In this document: piece by piece, positions 39,920 to 49,441 of the stretch | Layout of the letters: every line of letters begins with the position of its first letter | Position numbering within the stretch: position 1 is the first letter of the stretch | DNA from: Flavobacterium columnare NBRC 100251 = ATCC 23463 | GTDB taxonomy: Bacteria; Bacteroidota; Bacteroidia; Flavobacteriales; Flavobacteriaceae | Assembly: GCF_002530675.1 (NCBI RefSeq) | Contig: NZ_PCMX01000029.1 | Location: 958-63,094, forward strand | Direction of reading: 5' to 3' | Length of the DNA stretch: 62,137 nt | Made by a program: the position numbers and the translations under genes | The notes under the pieces: model-generated | Database searches by the model: none | What the model was told of the DNA's origin: nothing | Seen by the model: the letters and a program-made list of their open reading frames with translations, nothing else

Positions 39920-40618
39920 CTATAACGATACTAAATCCGTATTAAACAAATCATTAAAATGTTTTAATATTTTCTTTTTTACTTCTTCTTCATCTACTGG
40001 TCTTCCTAACTCAACATGAAGAGAGGTTACTGCCTTTCCTTTTATACCACAAGGAATAATATGATCAAAATACCCTAAATCAGCATTTACATTTAATGCA
40101 AAACCGTGCATGGTTACCCAACGAGAGGCACGAACCCCCATAGCGCATATTTTTCTAACAAAGGGAGTTCCTACTCCTATCCATACTCCTGTTTCTCCTT
40201 CACTTCGTTCGGATGCTATGCCATATTCAGCTAAAGTTTGAATAATAACTTCTTCTAGTAATCGCAAATATTTATGTATATCGGTAAAAAAGTTTTCTAA
40301 ATCTAAAATTGGGTAACCTACAATTTGTCCTGGTCCATGATAGGTTATATCTCCTCCTCTGTTTATTTTATAAAACGTGGCTCCTTTTTCTTCTAATTGT
40401 TTTTCAGACAACAATAGATTTGATAAATCTCCACTTTTTCCTAAAGTATAAACATGAGGATGCTCTACAAACAAAAAATAATTATCTGTTTCTACTTTTG
40501 AATCGTCTCTCTTTAGCATTTTTTGGGCTACAATTTCAGCAAATAAACTTTCTTGATAATCCCATGTCTTTTTATAATCTTGACATCCCAAATCTTGGAA
40601 TTTTACTTTTCTACTCAT
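39920..40618 (-). CDS. lipB: Octanoyltransferase (lipoate biosynthesis)
   Basis: 232 residues. LipB motifs are NRGGDITYHGPGQIVGYPIL, RWVTMHGFALNVN and HIIPCGIKGKAVTSL, the last holding the catalytic Cys; the catalytic Lys site lies near RKICAMGVRASRW. It moves octanoyl from acyl carrier protein to lipoyl domains, in the cytoplasm. It follows the frame-broken lipoprotein gene by 23 bases. Confidence 0.95.
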   Translation of the reverse strand: MSRKVKFQDLGCQDYKKTWDYQESLFAEIVAQKMLKRDDSKVETDNYFLFVEHPHVYTLGKSGDLSNLLLSEKQLEEKGATFYKINRGGDITYHGPGQIVGYPILDLENFFTDIHKYLRLLEEVIIQTLAEYGIASERSEGETGVWIGVGTPFVRKICAMGVRASRWVTMHGFALNVNADLGYFDHIIPCGIKGKAVTSLHVELGRPVDEEEVKKKILKHFNDLFNTDLVSL

Positions 40619-40641
40619 TATTGTATTTAATTATAAATAAT

Positions 40642-41243
40642 TTATTTGAATTGGACTTCTAAATTTAAACATTCTGGGGATTTCACTATTTCATCCCATT
40701 TAAATTCTATGGTTGCTATTTTTCTATCTTTAGAAAATACCGCGGATTTGTTTGATACGGTTTTAACTGCTTTAGGAAAATGGTATTTTACCACATATTT
40801 AGATGCTTCTAAAATCGTTTTATATTTCGCTAAGAAATTGGCATCTATTTTTTTTAAACGGTTGATTGGTAGTAATGGCTTTTCTAAAGAATTTTTTACC
40901 ATCATACAAATAATTCATTTTAACTCCGTTTTCTAACAAAACACTTAAGTTCCCTATTCGTTGTATTTGTTGTATTTTACTGGATTTGGTCAATTTTTGA
41001 AAGCTTTCCATTCCTTCTATTAACTGTTGTAAATCTGTTACGGATTTAAAAAATGTTTCCAAAGAAAATAGCAATTGTTTTTCCTAAATTTGAACTATCT
41101 TTTGGCATCATAGCTATCAAACTAGAGCCATCTATAGCAAAAGCATATTTCCCTGATCCGTCTTGATTTATTTCTATTTCTTCTGTAAAAACACAACTTG
41201 TTAACACAACCAAGGGCAATAATAAACATAAAAAACGTTTCAT
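40642..41243 (-). pseudogene. Lipoprotein gene broken by two +1 shifts
   Basis: Three overlapping frames together make one protein. Residues 1-65 start with a lipoprotein signal (LLLPLVVLTSC), followed by EIEINQDGSGKYAFAIDGSS, typical of a flavobacterial lipoprotein family. The frame stops after GNIF; dropping one T from the T6 run lets it continue as KSVTDLQQLIEGMESFQ. A second shift lies in an A6 run (YDGKK to KNSLEKPLLPINRLK). The repaired product would be about 198 residues. Both shifts are one extra base in a six-base homopolymer, so real decay, slippage or sequencing error are all possible. Confidence 0.75.
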
Positions 41244-41346
41244 CTCATTTTCTTTTTGCCAAAGATACAGATTCTAAAACTCTCAAAAAATCAATATTTT
41301 TCAAATAAATCACAAAAACAAATAATATAGTTATACAATACTTGAA

Positions 41347-41379
41347 TTTTAAACTTTTAAAACTTTTAAACTTTTAAAC
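41347..41379. repeat. Four tandem TTTTAAAC units upstream of lysS
   Basis: TTTTAAAC, TTTTAAAAC, TTTTAAAC, TTTTAAAC in direct succession, just before the lysS -7 box. This is a short AT-rich tandem repeat, not a CRISPR. Confidence 0.6.
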
Positions 41380-41386
41380 TTATGGT

Positions 41387-41394
41387 TATCTTTG
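41387..41394 (+). promoter_or_regulatory. Candidate -7 box of lysS
   Basis: TATCTTTG matches TAnnTTTG and lies 22 bases before the lysS ATG. No TTG is found at the -33 spacing, which falls in the TTTTAAAC repeats. Confidence 0.5.
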
Positions 41395-41416
41395 CTGTCT
41401 TTAAAAAAATAATGTT

Positions 41417-43108
41417 ATGCAACTTTCAGAACAAGAAATCATCAGAAGAGAAAAGTTGACCAAGTTACGTGAACTTGGTATCAATCCGTATCCCGCTAAT
41501 TTGTATCCAGTAGATCATACTTCGAAACAAATAAAGGAATCTTTTGAAGAAGGTAAGAAGGTTGTAGTAGCGGGTCGTTTGATGAGTAACCGCGACCAAG
41601 GAAAAGCTTGTTTTAGTGAAATTCAAGATAGCGAAGGACGTATTCAAGCATATTTTAACCGAGATATTATTTGCTCTGGAGAGGATAAAACCTTATACAA
41701 TACAGTTTTTAGAAAGTTAGTGGATTTAGGCGATTTTATAGGAATAGAAGGTGAATTATTTACTACACAAGTAGGCGCACAATGTATTCGTGTAACGAAC
41801 TTTACTTTTTTAAGTAAAACGTTACGTCCTTTACCAATGCCTAAAACAGACGAAACAGGTAAGGTTTTTGACGAATTCATAGATCCTGAACTACGTTACC
41901 GTATGCGTTATGTGGATTTGGTAGTAAATCCACAAGTAAAAGAGGTATTTGTAAAAAGAACGAAACTCTTTACTGCCATGCGTACATTTTTTAACAACGC
42001 TGGTTACATGGAAGTAGAAACACCTGTTTTACAGTCTATCCCCGGAGGAGCGGCAGCACGCCCATTTATTACACATCACAATAGTTTAGATATCCCTTTA
42101 TATATGCGTATTGCTAATGAGTTGTATTTAAAGCGATTAATTGTAGGTGGATTTGACGGCGTATATGAGTTTTCTAAAAACTTCCGCAATGAAGGTATGG
42201 ACAGGACTCATAATCCAGAATTTACCGCTATGGAAATTTATGTAGCGTATAAAGACTACAACTGGATGATGGCGTTTACTGAAAATTTATTAGAATACTG
42301 TGCATTACAAGTTAATGGTACTACGGAAGCTACTTTTGGTGAACATAAAGTAAATTTCAAGGCTCCTTACGCTCGTGTTACGATGACTGACGCGATCAAA
42401 CAATTTACAGGTTTTGATATAACGGGTAAGACTGAAGAAGAATTACGTGAAGCAGCAAAATCTATGGGCATTGAGGTAAATGATACCATGGGTAAAGGAA
42501 AATTAATTGATGAAATATTTGGCGAAAAATGTGAAGGTAATTTCATTCAGCCGACTTTTATTACGGATTATCCAAAAGAAATGTCTCCTTTAACTAAAGA
42601 ACACCGCAATAATCCTGAGTTAACGGAACGTTTTGAGTTAATGGTTTGTGGAAAAGAAATAGCCAATGCTTATTCAGAACTAAACGATCCTATTGACCAG
42701 CGAGAACGTTTTGTCGCGCAAATGGAGTTAGCCCAAAAAGGAGATGATGAAGCCAATGGAATTATTGATGAAGATTTTTTACGAGCTTTAGAATATGGAA
42801 TGCCTCCTACTTCGGGATTAGGTATAGGTATGGATCGTTTAATTATGTTCTTAACCAATAATGCGTCTATTCAGGAGGTATTATTCTTCCCTCAAATGCG
42901 TCCAGAAGTAAAGCCATTAGCTATAAGTGATGATGCAAAGACTATCGTTGAATTACTAAAAGTTGAAGACAATCAAACTTTAGCTCTTTTAAAAGAAAAA
43001 TCAGGCTTGAGTGGCAAAAAATGGGATGCTTCGATGAAAGAATTAACAAAAGCGGGCTTGACGAAAGTAGTCGTTGAGGGCGAAAGTAAAACGGTTGTTC
43101 TTTTATAA
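41417..43108 (+). CDS. lysS: Lysyl-tRNA synthetase, class II
   Basis: 563 residues. An OB-fold anticodon domain (about 55-150) precedes the class II core with motif 2 (FRNEGMDRTHNPEFTAMEIY) and motif 3 (GLGIGMDRLIMFL). It is longer than the E. coli enzyme (505) because of a C-terminal extension of about 65 residues after the core (from LAISDDAKTIVELLKV). Such an extension is common in Bacteroidota; its role is not known to me. The gene is monocistronic. Confidence 0.97.
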   Translation: MQLSEQEIIRREKLTKLRELGINPYPANLYPVDHTSKQIKESFEEGKKVVVAGRLMSNRDQGKACFSEIQDSEGRIQAYFNRDIICSGEDKTLYNTVFRKLVDLGDFIGIEGELFTTQVGAQCIRVTNFTFLSKTLRPLPMPKTDETGKVFDEFIDPELRYRMRYVDLVVNPQVKEVFVKRTKLFTAMRTFFNNAGYMEVETPVLQSIPGGAAARPFITHHNSLDIPLYMRIANELYLKRLIVGGFDGVYEFSKNFRNEGMDRTHNPEFTAMEIYVAYKDYNWMMAFTENLLEYCALQVNGTTEATFGEHKVNFKAPYARVTMTDAIKQFTGFDITGKTEEELREAAKSMGIEVNDTMGKGKLIDEIFGEKCEGNFIQPTFITDYPKEMSPLTKEHRNNPELTERFELMVCGKEIANAYSELNDPIDQRERFVAQMELAQKGDDEANGIIDEDFLRALEYGMPPTSGLGIGMDRLIMFLTNNASIQEVLFFPQMRPEVKPLAISDDAKTIVELLKVEDNQTLALLKEKSGLSGKKWDASMKELTKAGLTKVVVEGESKTVVLL

Positions 43109-43162
43109 TTAAACATTTCTTGTATTGCTGTATTTTATACAAATAGGCTGGCAAAAAAGTAA

Positions 43163-43229
43163 ATCATATCGACCCTAAGGAGAAATCGCAAAAACTAATC
43201 CTGTGACTTCCCGTATGGTCGATGTGATA
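43163..43229. repeat. Imperfect palindromic intergenic element between lysS and the chitinase gene
   Basis: The left arm (ATCATATCGACC, then CTAAGGAGAAATCGCA) and the right arm (TGTGACTTCCCGTATGGTCG, then ATGTGAT) are inverted copies with several mismatches around an about 11-base centre. The core resembles the element at 4719-4772. It lies between two converging genes and may also act as a terminator. Confidence 0.5.
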
Positions 43230-43282
43230 ATTTGAATACTAAAACATTTCTTTTAAATCGTTTTTTTATCTATTCCAGAAGG

Positions 43283-44638
43283 TTAGTTTTTTATAATCCT
43301 AAAAATTGCCGATTCCCCTTCGCTTATAACTTGTAATAAATAAACTCCTTTTTCAAATTTGCTACAATCCAATTCAAAATTTGCCTTTTGAACACGTAAT
43401 TTCTGAATTTCTTTCCCATCTAATCCGTAGACATTTATTTGATCTATCGTTTTTTTATATTTTATTTTAAGATTTTCTTGAACGGGATTAGGACCATAAG
43501 AAAAACTTTCTAGATCAAATCCTTTCGTTGCTAAAACATTTGCACTCTGATAGTCTTGCATGGCGTTAGAAGCATCTTGAAAACAAGTAGTAGTATATTG
43601 TCCAGAATCTTCCGCAGCTATTTGATTAGGATTTAAACCTAATATTCCCAAATAATATTTATATAAATCAGAACGTAAAACTACTTTTACAGTAAAAGCA
43701 GCACTAGATGAACCTCTACATTCTAATCCCCCGTTAATAATGTTATTCGTATGAGCAAATCCTTTTAAATACATTTTGTTCATAGCATATTCTCCTATAC
43801 TTGGCACCCAAAGATCGTGCATAACCTGATGACAAGAAGGTTTAGGCCATTGCGGCATCATCCAAAACCAAATAGCTGATTTAAAAGCTAAAACGCCATC
43901 TTGTTGTACTAAATCAGGATTATCTAATAACACATTTTTATCGTTGTATAAAAACTTACTAAATTGTCCATAATTATAATTCCATGACAATTGAATAGGT
44001 CCTCGTCCGTAATATCCTTTTGTAGGATTGGCGGGGTATTCTGTACTGGCTTGACTGTATGCTCCTGCTGAATTAGTTGTATTATACCCTAATTCATGTA
44101 CAAAATACAATCCCCATTTAGCATAATCTCCTAAACTTCCTCCTCCTACTGGTGTTTGCCATCCGCCTGTGGTTTCTTTTGATATATTCGCTAAAAAGGC
44201 GCCTAATTCTCGGGTATTGTTTAAGGTGTTGGAGGTATTAACAAAATCTGCAAAATCAACATTAATGACGGTTTCAGCTGTTGTATTAGCATACCATGAA
44301 GGGTCTACTTGTGAATAATTATAGACTACTTGCGAAGATTTTTTAGTTATGGTTATGAGTTCTCCATATACACCTTGTTTTTTTCTAATTTTAACCCAAT
44401 AATCAGCCATTTCGTTACGGGCTTGTATAAAATTATTATAGGAAAAAAAATCTGTGCTATATCCTTGTGGATGCCCAGAAGCTAATCCTGCTCGATTAGG
44501 AAATAACGATTCCCATTGGACGTTTGTTAACAAACTTTGTTTATCTGCTATACTTGACAATTTTTGTTGAGAATACAGCAATTGGAAAGGGGCAAAAACA
44601 ATTGTTAAAAAACGGAATTTGAGTAATTTAAAATTCAT
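43283..44638 (-). CDS. Secreted GH19 chitinase with T9SS sorting domain
   Basis: 451 residues. Signal peptide 1-23 (to LLYSQ). The GH19 domain has AFLANISKETTGGW with the acid E155, WGLYFVHELGYNT for the second catalytic glutamate, and the fold motif GYYGRGPIQLSWNYNYG. It also has SAIWFWMMPQ, typical of the family. The last about 75 residues (YGPNPVQENLKIKYKKTI, then VYLLQV) are a type A sorting domain, so the enzyme is exported by the type IX system and degrades chitin or a related polymer outside the cell. A perfect hairpin lies 8 bases upstream of the start. Confidence 0.95.
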   Translation of the reverse strand: MNFKLLKFRFLTIVFAPFQLLYSQQKLSSIADKQSLLTNVQWESLFPNRAGLASGHPQGYSTDFFSYNNFIQARNEMADYWVKIRKKQGVYGELITITKKSSQVVYNYSQVDPSWYANTTAETVINVDFADFVNTSNTLNNTRELGAFLANISKETTGGWQTPVGGGSLGDYAKWGLYFVHELGYNTTNSAGAYSQASTEYPANPTKGYYGRGPIQLSWNYNYGQFSKFLYNDKNVLLDNPDLVQQDGVLAFKSAIWFWMMPQWPKPSCHQVMHDLWVPSIGEYAMNKMYLKGFAHTNNIINGGLECRGSSSAAFTVKVVLRSDLYKYYLGILGLNPNQIAAEDSGQYTTTCFQDASNAMQDYQSANVLATKGFDLESFSYGPNPVQENLKIKYKKTIDQINVYGLDGKEIQKLRVQKANFELDCSKFEKGVYLLQVISEGESAIFRIIKN

Positions 44639-44645
44639 AAATACA

Positions 44646-44679
44646 AAGATTGGTTAGTTTTATAAAACTAACCAATCTT
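44646..44679 (-). terminator. Perfect 16-bp hairpin between PepSY gene and chitinase start
   Basis: AAGATTGGTTAGTTTT and AAAACTAACCAATCTT are perfect inverted arms with a 2-base centre. It follows the PepSY gene stop by 18 bases and ends 8 bases before the chitinase ATG. The T tail is short (CTTTG), so it may terminate the upstream transcript or mask the chitinase start. Confidence 0.6.
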
Positions 44680-44696
44680 GATTGTAATACAAAAAT

Positions 44697-46283
44697 TTAT
44701 TCTTTTTTAATTAATAATTTAATCCCTAAAAAAGTTAATATTAGCAATGTAATAGCTGCAAATGTCATGACTAAATCACGTATTGGTTTTCCTGCCCAAT
44801 CCATCCATAAAAATTTATGAAGAATTGCAAATGAGTATCCTTCTGTTCTATCTGTTTTCTGTATCACCGAAGCAATTCTAGAAGTTGCTGTTTCTACGAA
44901 GTATGTTGTTTTTTCAGGAGTATTGTATGCTAATTTTACGACGGGTAATCGTTTATTTACAAAACCGTATTCCTTATTATCAAAATCAGTTAGAACTTTA
45001 GTTTCTAGTAGTTCAACACTATCAATACCACACGTTTTAGTTTCTTCTGAGGTTTGATTTTCACAACAAGGAGCGTTTTCTACTGAAGGGTTTTCAAAAT
45101 AATGGGCTAAAAATTCCGCATATTTCAGATCTAGACCTTTGGCAAGAGTGTTAGATTGTGCATTTAGATATACAACATCTGCTACAGGAGCTAATTTCTT
45201 TTTTTCTTTTTTGGATTTGTCTTGGTCAAAAGATTTAGAATTAGCTTGTAATTGGCAACGGTAATAAATTGTATCTTCAAATTGTATGAGGCTTACATTT
45301 TGAAGTTTTGTTTTATTAACGGCAATTTCTATTGGATTTATTTTTATTTTATTGCTATTCAAAACGGGTTCATATACCATATCTTGAACAGGCTTTGGAT
45401 TCCACTTTTTTGTTAGATGGAATGCACCACTAAACGCAAATCCAATGGTCAGTAGAGAAAACCATATTCCTAATTTTCGATGGTGAATCCGGGTTTTGTT
45501 TTCCGATGAAATTTGTGTTTTTTTAAAAATTTTCCAAAAAAAACCGTATATAATAATTCCTGATAAAGCAGATGCGATAATGGTTCCTAGCAAAATAATC
45601 ATAAGGATTATTCGTATTTCATTGGTCGTAATAGCATCTAAAAATGACCAATTATGGAAGGTATCAAAAAACCATATAAAAACTTGTCTAGAAAGCGGAT
45701 TAAAGGTGGCTAATTTACTGGAGGTTGTTTCTACATATACTTGCATATTATCACTTCTATCAAAAGTAATTTTATAAACGGGTAAATAGCGATTTATATA
45801 TTTGTATTGATGATCAAATTCTGTAAGGTATTCGACTTTTAAAATTTTACTTTGATAATCCTCTAAAAAATATTGTGCTAAATATTGTGCATATTTTTCA
45901 TCTCCTTTTTCTATTTTTTTGCCATTGGTGGCATTGAAATAAACCAGCGAATTATCTATCAATTTTATCTGATAGAACCAATTAGTATTCATTTCAATGA
46001 AACGAAAGTTTTTGAAGGTTTCAATTTTTTCTTTTCTCAAAATTTCTTTTAGAGAAGCTTGTATTTTGGGTATGTTAATTACCTTTGGTTCAATCCATTC
46101 ATTTTTTATCTGGGGTTTAAAAAAATGTGCCATAAATGGATGCGTAATTCCTGAAAAACACCACAATACAACAGGAATAAAGGTTATATAGGCTAGTAAT
46201 TTATGTCCTTTATAAATACGCTTTTTTATTTTTTTCTTTATTTTTTGAATAATTGTTTTTATCATTATTGTATAGGGTTTCAT
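44697..46283 (-). CDS. PepSY-associated membrane protein
   Basis: 528 residues (a start at the second Met, 46265, is possible). The N-terminus is very basic, and four membrane segments follow: about 28-48, 222-248, 272-290 and the C-terminal segment. Two periplasmic PepSY-like loops lie between them (repeated YAQYLAQYF and YAEFLAHYF patterns). Such proteins sit next to TonB receptors for metal chelates and are thought to reduce the metal or process the ligand. The second loop has CC at 406-407 and a Cys at 418 plus H/E residues, which could bind metal. It is downstream of the TonB receptor, probably in one unit. Confidence 0.85.
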   Translation of the reverse strand: MKPYTIMIKTIIQKIKKKIKKRIYKGHKLLAYITFIPVVLWCFSGITHPFMAHFFKPQIKNEWIEPKVINIPKIQASLKEILRKEKIETFKNFRFIEMNTNWFYQIKLIDNSLVYFNATNGKKIEKGDEKYAQYLAQYFLEDYQSKILKVEYLTEFDHQYKYINRYLPVYKITFDRSDNMQVYVETTSSKLATFNPLSRQVFIWFFDTFHNWSFLDAITTNEIRIILMIILLGTIIASALSGIIIYGFFWKIFKKTQISSENKTRIHHRKLGIWFSLLTIGFAFSGAFHLTKKWNPKPVQDMVYEPVLNSNKIKINPIEIAVNKTKLQNVSLIQFEDTIYYRCQLQANSKSFDQDKSKKEKKKLAPVADVVYLNAQSNTLAKGLDLKYAEFLAHYFENPSVENAPCCENQTSEETKTCGIDSVELLETKVLTDFDNKEYGFVNKRLPVVKLAYNTPEKTTYFVETATSRIASVIQKTDRTEGYSFAILHKFLWMDWAGKPIRDLVMTFAAITLLILTFLGIKLLIKKE

Positions 46284-46351
46284 GAGTTAAAACTCAAAGT
46301 ATTATTAATGTATGGGATTAGAATTTTAGAAATTTTACATTTTTATTAAGT

Positions 46352-48493
46352 TTATAAGGATAGGTTGTATTGCACACCAAAAACAAAAGTTCTGGGTGCT
46401 GCTACTGTATAATTTGCGGAAGATTTTGATGAGTTTCCTCTAGATACATTGTAAGCATATAATTGATCTGTAAGATTTATTATATTTAAATAGGCTTCTA
46501 TTCCTTTTATTTTGTAGCCTATTCTTCCATTGATTACGTTATATCCTTGGTATTTTGTTGTATTAATTTGATCTTGAAAAAAACTTGAAACGTACTGCCA
46601 CTCTGCTGAGATCCTAAAATTTGGCAACTCTTTTGGATGGTAACTAAGTTCTGAATTAGCTATCCAACGTGGTGCTGAAGGCATTTCTTTCCCATTTAAA
46701 TTTTTTATTCCTTCTAAAGATTTCTCTGGAAACTCAAATTCTACAAATTGATGTTCTGAGTAAGCACTTCCTATTCTGAGATTAATAGATTTTGAGATGC
46801 CATAATTTAATCCAAATTCTACTCCTTTGTGTAATGTTTTTCCCGCAGAGCGATAATCTGTTGAGTTATCTACTAAACGGGTGTTGATTAATTCGTTTTC
46901 CCCTTTCATATAGTACAAAGAATAATCTATTTTTAATTTGGAATTTATTAGGGATAACCAACCTCCTATTTCATAATTATAAAATAATGCAGACTTTAGA
47001 TCGTAATTAAATTCAGCTGGAACTCCTGTTTTTCCTCCTGTACCTGCTTTGATTTCAAAAATAGTAGAAACACTAGGAGGCGAAAAACCTTGTGAGTAAT
47101 TAGCATAGAAACCTGCTGTTTTTAATGGATTATAATTAATTCCTGCTTTAAAAGTGGATTGATTATAATCTTTTGTCCCATTTTTTTTACTAATATCATT
47201 ATAATACTCTAAATTCATTTTATCATATCGTCCTCCTAATGTAAGAACGAGATTTTTTATAGGCACGGTTTTTATTTGTGTAAAAACTGCGTAATTGTAG
47301 ATGGTTCCGTTGTATACTTTTAATCTAATATCTGGTCGTTCTGCAATAAAATCGTATTGCGAAACAATTGTTGTTCCTGGTTTTAGTATCGGTTGTAAAT
47401 CCGTTCTATACGACTCATAATCAATAGGAGAACGATCTAACAAACCTCCTACTACTAGGGTTGTATTAAGCCAATTAAACTTTTGATTGTGTTGTGCTAC
47501 AATACCATAACTGGTAAAATTATTAGAATTAATTTCTCCTGTAGCAGTTTTTTTATCTTCTGAAAGTCTAATAGCATACGATGGATTTTGACCTAATTGG
47601 TTCTCTCGCATAAAAGTTGTTAGAGAAGTCATAGTATTCTGATTCCAGTTTAGTTCATAGATTAATTTTGTCCGCAATGCTTTTGATTTTCGGTAAGCAA
47701 AATTAGTTTGGCTTTTATAGGTTCTCTCATAAAAATCTTGTTCATTTACACTTCCACTCATTTGGGTATAATATTCTCCATAAAAAACCGTAGCAATAAG
47801 TTTATGATTGGGATTAAAAGTATAATCAAAACGCCCATTTATATTATTTTTATCATAGTCTGAATAGGTCATCCAAGCATTTTTTTGAACGGATGATAAG
47901 CTGGCAATGTGGTATCCTAACCTACCTATAGTTCCTGAACCCATTGCTTGAAAGCGGTTGAAATGAAATTGATCGCCTTGATATCCTAATTTTAATTGTG
48001 GTTTATCAGACGGTTTTTTTGAAATAAAATTAACAGCTCCTCCTACGGCTTCTGGCCCATATAATGAGGAAACAGGACCTTTGACTACTTCTATGCTTTC
48101 AATGTTGAATTGATTGATTTCTAATAGTGCATTGTGGTTAAAAACACCTAAGGGACGAATAGGCAAACCGTCTTCTAGATATAAAAAATAAGCATTTGTT
48201 GTCATGGGTTGTCTGATAGACATGCTATGTTGTTCATTTCCTAAATTAGTCATTAAAACGCCTGCTGTTTTATTGACTAACTCATACACAGCTGTTGCTT
48301 TTGTTTCTGTAATTTGTTTTTCTGTGAGTTTAGAAATAGCAACAGGTGTTTCTGTTTTTTTAGTGTGTATTCTACTAGATGTTACAACTATTTCTTCTAT
48401 CTGGTTGATTTTTGTTGTGTCTTGATTTTTCTTATTTTGTGCACATACACTCATAACTCCTAAAAGAGTAATGATCTTTATTTTTATTTTCAT
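46352..48493 (-). CDS. TonB-dependent outer-membrane receptor, probably metal chelate
   Basis: 713 residues. A signal peptide (to VCAQN) and TonB box-like EEIVVTSSRI are followed by the plug (YELVNKTAGVLMTNLGNEQH, VEVVKGP-type IEVVKGPVSSLYGPEAVGGA) and a barrel ending FVFGVQYNLSL. No carboxypeptidase-like domain. The plug resembles siderophore/heme-type receptors. Pairing with a PepSY protein and its place beside copper genes suggests metal uptake; iron or copper cannot be told apart here. Confidence 0.9.
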   Translation of the reverse strand: MKIKIKIITLLGVMSVCAQNKKNQDTTKINQIEEIVVTSSRIHTKKTETPVAISKLTEKQITETKATAVYELVNKTAGVLMTNLGNEQHSMSIRQPMTTNAYFLYLEDGLPIRPLGVFNHNALLEINQFNIESIEVVKGPVSSLYGPEAVGGAVNFISKKPSDKPQLKLGYQGDQFHFNRFQAMGSGTIGRLGYHIASLSSVQKNAWMTYSDYDKNNINGRFDYTFNPNHKLIATVFYGEYYTQMSGSVNEQDFYERTYKSQTNFAYRKSKALRTKLIYELNWNQNTMTSLTTFMRENQLGQNPSYAIRLSEDKKTATGEINSNNFTSYGIVAQHNQKFNWLNTTLVVGGLLDRSPIDYESYRTDLQPILKPGTTIVSQYDFIAERPDIRLKVYNGTIYNYAVFTQIKTVPIKNLVLTLGGRYDKMNLEYYNDISKKNGTKDYNQSTFKAGINYNPLKTAGFYANYSQGFSPPSVSTIFEIKAGTGGKTGVPAEFNYDLKSALFYNYEIGGWLSLINSKLKIDYSLYYMKGENELINTRLVDNSTDYRSAGKTLHKGVEFGLNYGISKSINLRIGSAYSEHQFVEFEFPEKSLEGIKNLNGKEMPSAPRWIANSELSYHPKELPNFRISAEWQYVSSFFQDQINTTKYQGYNVINGRIGYKIKGIEAYLNIINLTDQLYAYNVSRGNSSKSSANYTVAAPRTFVFGVQYNLSL

Positions 48494-48553
48494 TGGAAGA
48501 TTTTTGTTTTATAGCATACTATTCTTTTTATCCCCAGATTACGTATTAGAAAT

Positions 48554-48721
48554 TTATTCCAGATAAAATGATTTTGAATCTAAAAAGGTTCTTCCTCTTT
48601 TGTCCTGAATGTAGTAAAACTTCATTTGTGGAAAAACTTTGGGGTCTTTTTTATCTTCTTTACTCTTTTTATTTGCATCATAAAGTCGAATACATAATAT
48701 GAAATGAATACTATGTTTTTT
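48554..48721 (-). pseudogene. Possible gene remnant without start
   Basis: An open stretch of 55 codons lacks an ATG near its start but reads like protein (IRLYDANKKSKEDKKDPKVF, then PQMKFYYIQDKRGRTFLDSK). Its downstream flank (ATTACGTATTAGAAATTTATT on the plus strand, from 48539) resembles the end of the element at 26975-27159. It may be a remnant of the same element. The rest of the 553-base spacer 48494-49046 shows no gene apart from the hairpin at 48922-48976. Confidence 0.3.
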
Positions 48722-48921
48722 TTAGACTAAGACATAAGATTATGAGGTTTGTTATCTAAAAAGAAATAACCTTGTTTGTTTTTATCTTTATTTGATAAAT
48801 AGCTTTTGTAGAGGTCGTTTTTTTTGTATTCTCTAACAATATATTACTTGGTTTTTATTTTTAGATAATTATACCTATTATGCTAACTGACGAGGAAGGT
48901 TCAAAAAAAGGGTGTATGTCT

Positions 48922-48976
48922 AACTTTGTTCAGATTTTCTTTGGTTAAAGAAAAGGAACGAAAATTGGACAAAGCT
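48922..48976 (-). terminator. Probable terminator of the MbnH/CNGKC unit
   Basis: Arms AACTTTGTTCAGATTTTC (48922-48939) and GAAAATTGGACAAAGCT (48960-48976) pair almost fully. On the minus strand a run of seven T follows 12 bases later. It lies 70 bases past the CNGKC gene stop. Confidence 0.55.
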
Positions 48977-49046
48977 AATAATATGTCTTCTTCTATTCTG
49001 AAATACAAATGAAGCTTTATTAAAAAATATTTTTTTTGAAAATCCT

Positions 49047-49415
49047 CTAAAATAAAGAAGGTGGGTGAAAAATGAGGTTTTCTTTTAAAAAGTTATATAG
49101 GTTGGTATATACAAAATGATTTTTTTGGAAATTAAAAATTTTGATGGGTATTAAACTCTCTAAAACGGGATAAAGAAACAAGGTTTCGTGTTCTACTTTT
49201 ACTTGTTTTGTATCTTTTTGAAGTGGTTTTTCTTCTTCGGCTATTTTAGCCATTTGTTTTTGTAAATAACATTTACCATTGCATTTTAATTCAGGTTTAT
49301 CATTGTTTTCACACAATACGTTGCTTATATAATCATAGTTTATAATATAAGAAACCATAGGTTCTACGGGACGTAGCAGAAATGATAAAACTAAGATTAG
49401 AAGGGTAAATTTCAT
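49047..49415 (-). CDS. CNGKC-motif small membrane-anchored protein, copy A
   Basis: 122 residues. A hydrophobic N-terminus (about 3-14) and LRPVEPMVSYIINYDYIS lead to three cysteines at 35, 45 and 49 in the pattern C-x9-CNGKC, followed by a Lys/Glu-rich stretch and a C-terminal aromatic segment ending HPPSLF. The second copy at 54645-55013 has the same length and the same cysteine positions. The spaced cysteines suggest metal binding, probably outside the inner membrane. It lies 26 bases after the diheme peroxidase gene. No named family is known to me; a role in copper handling is inferred from the neighbours. Confidence 0.75.
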   Translation of the reverse strand: MKFTLLILVLSFLLRPVEPMVSYIINYDYISNVLCENNDKPELKCNGKCYLQKQMAKIAEEEKPLQKDTKQVKVEHETLFLYPVLESLIPIKIFNFQKNHFVYTNLYNFLKENLIFHPPSLF

Positions 49416-49441
49416 TTAGGGTTTGTAACTGATTTTTAAAA

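Noticed and set aside
41347..41379. Short repeat array as a CRISPR
   Set aside because: Units of 8-9 bases with no spacers; a simple tandem repeat.
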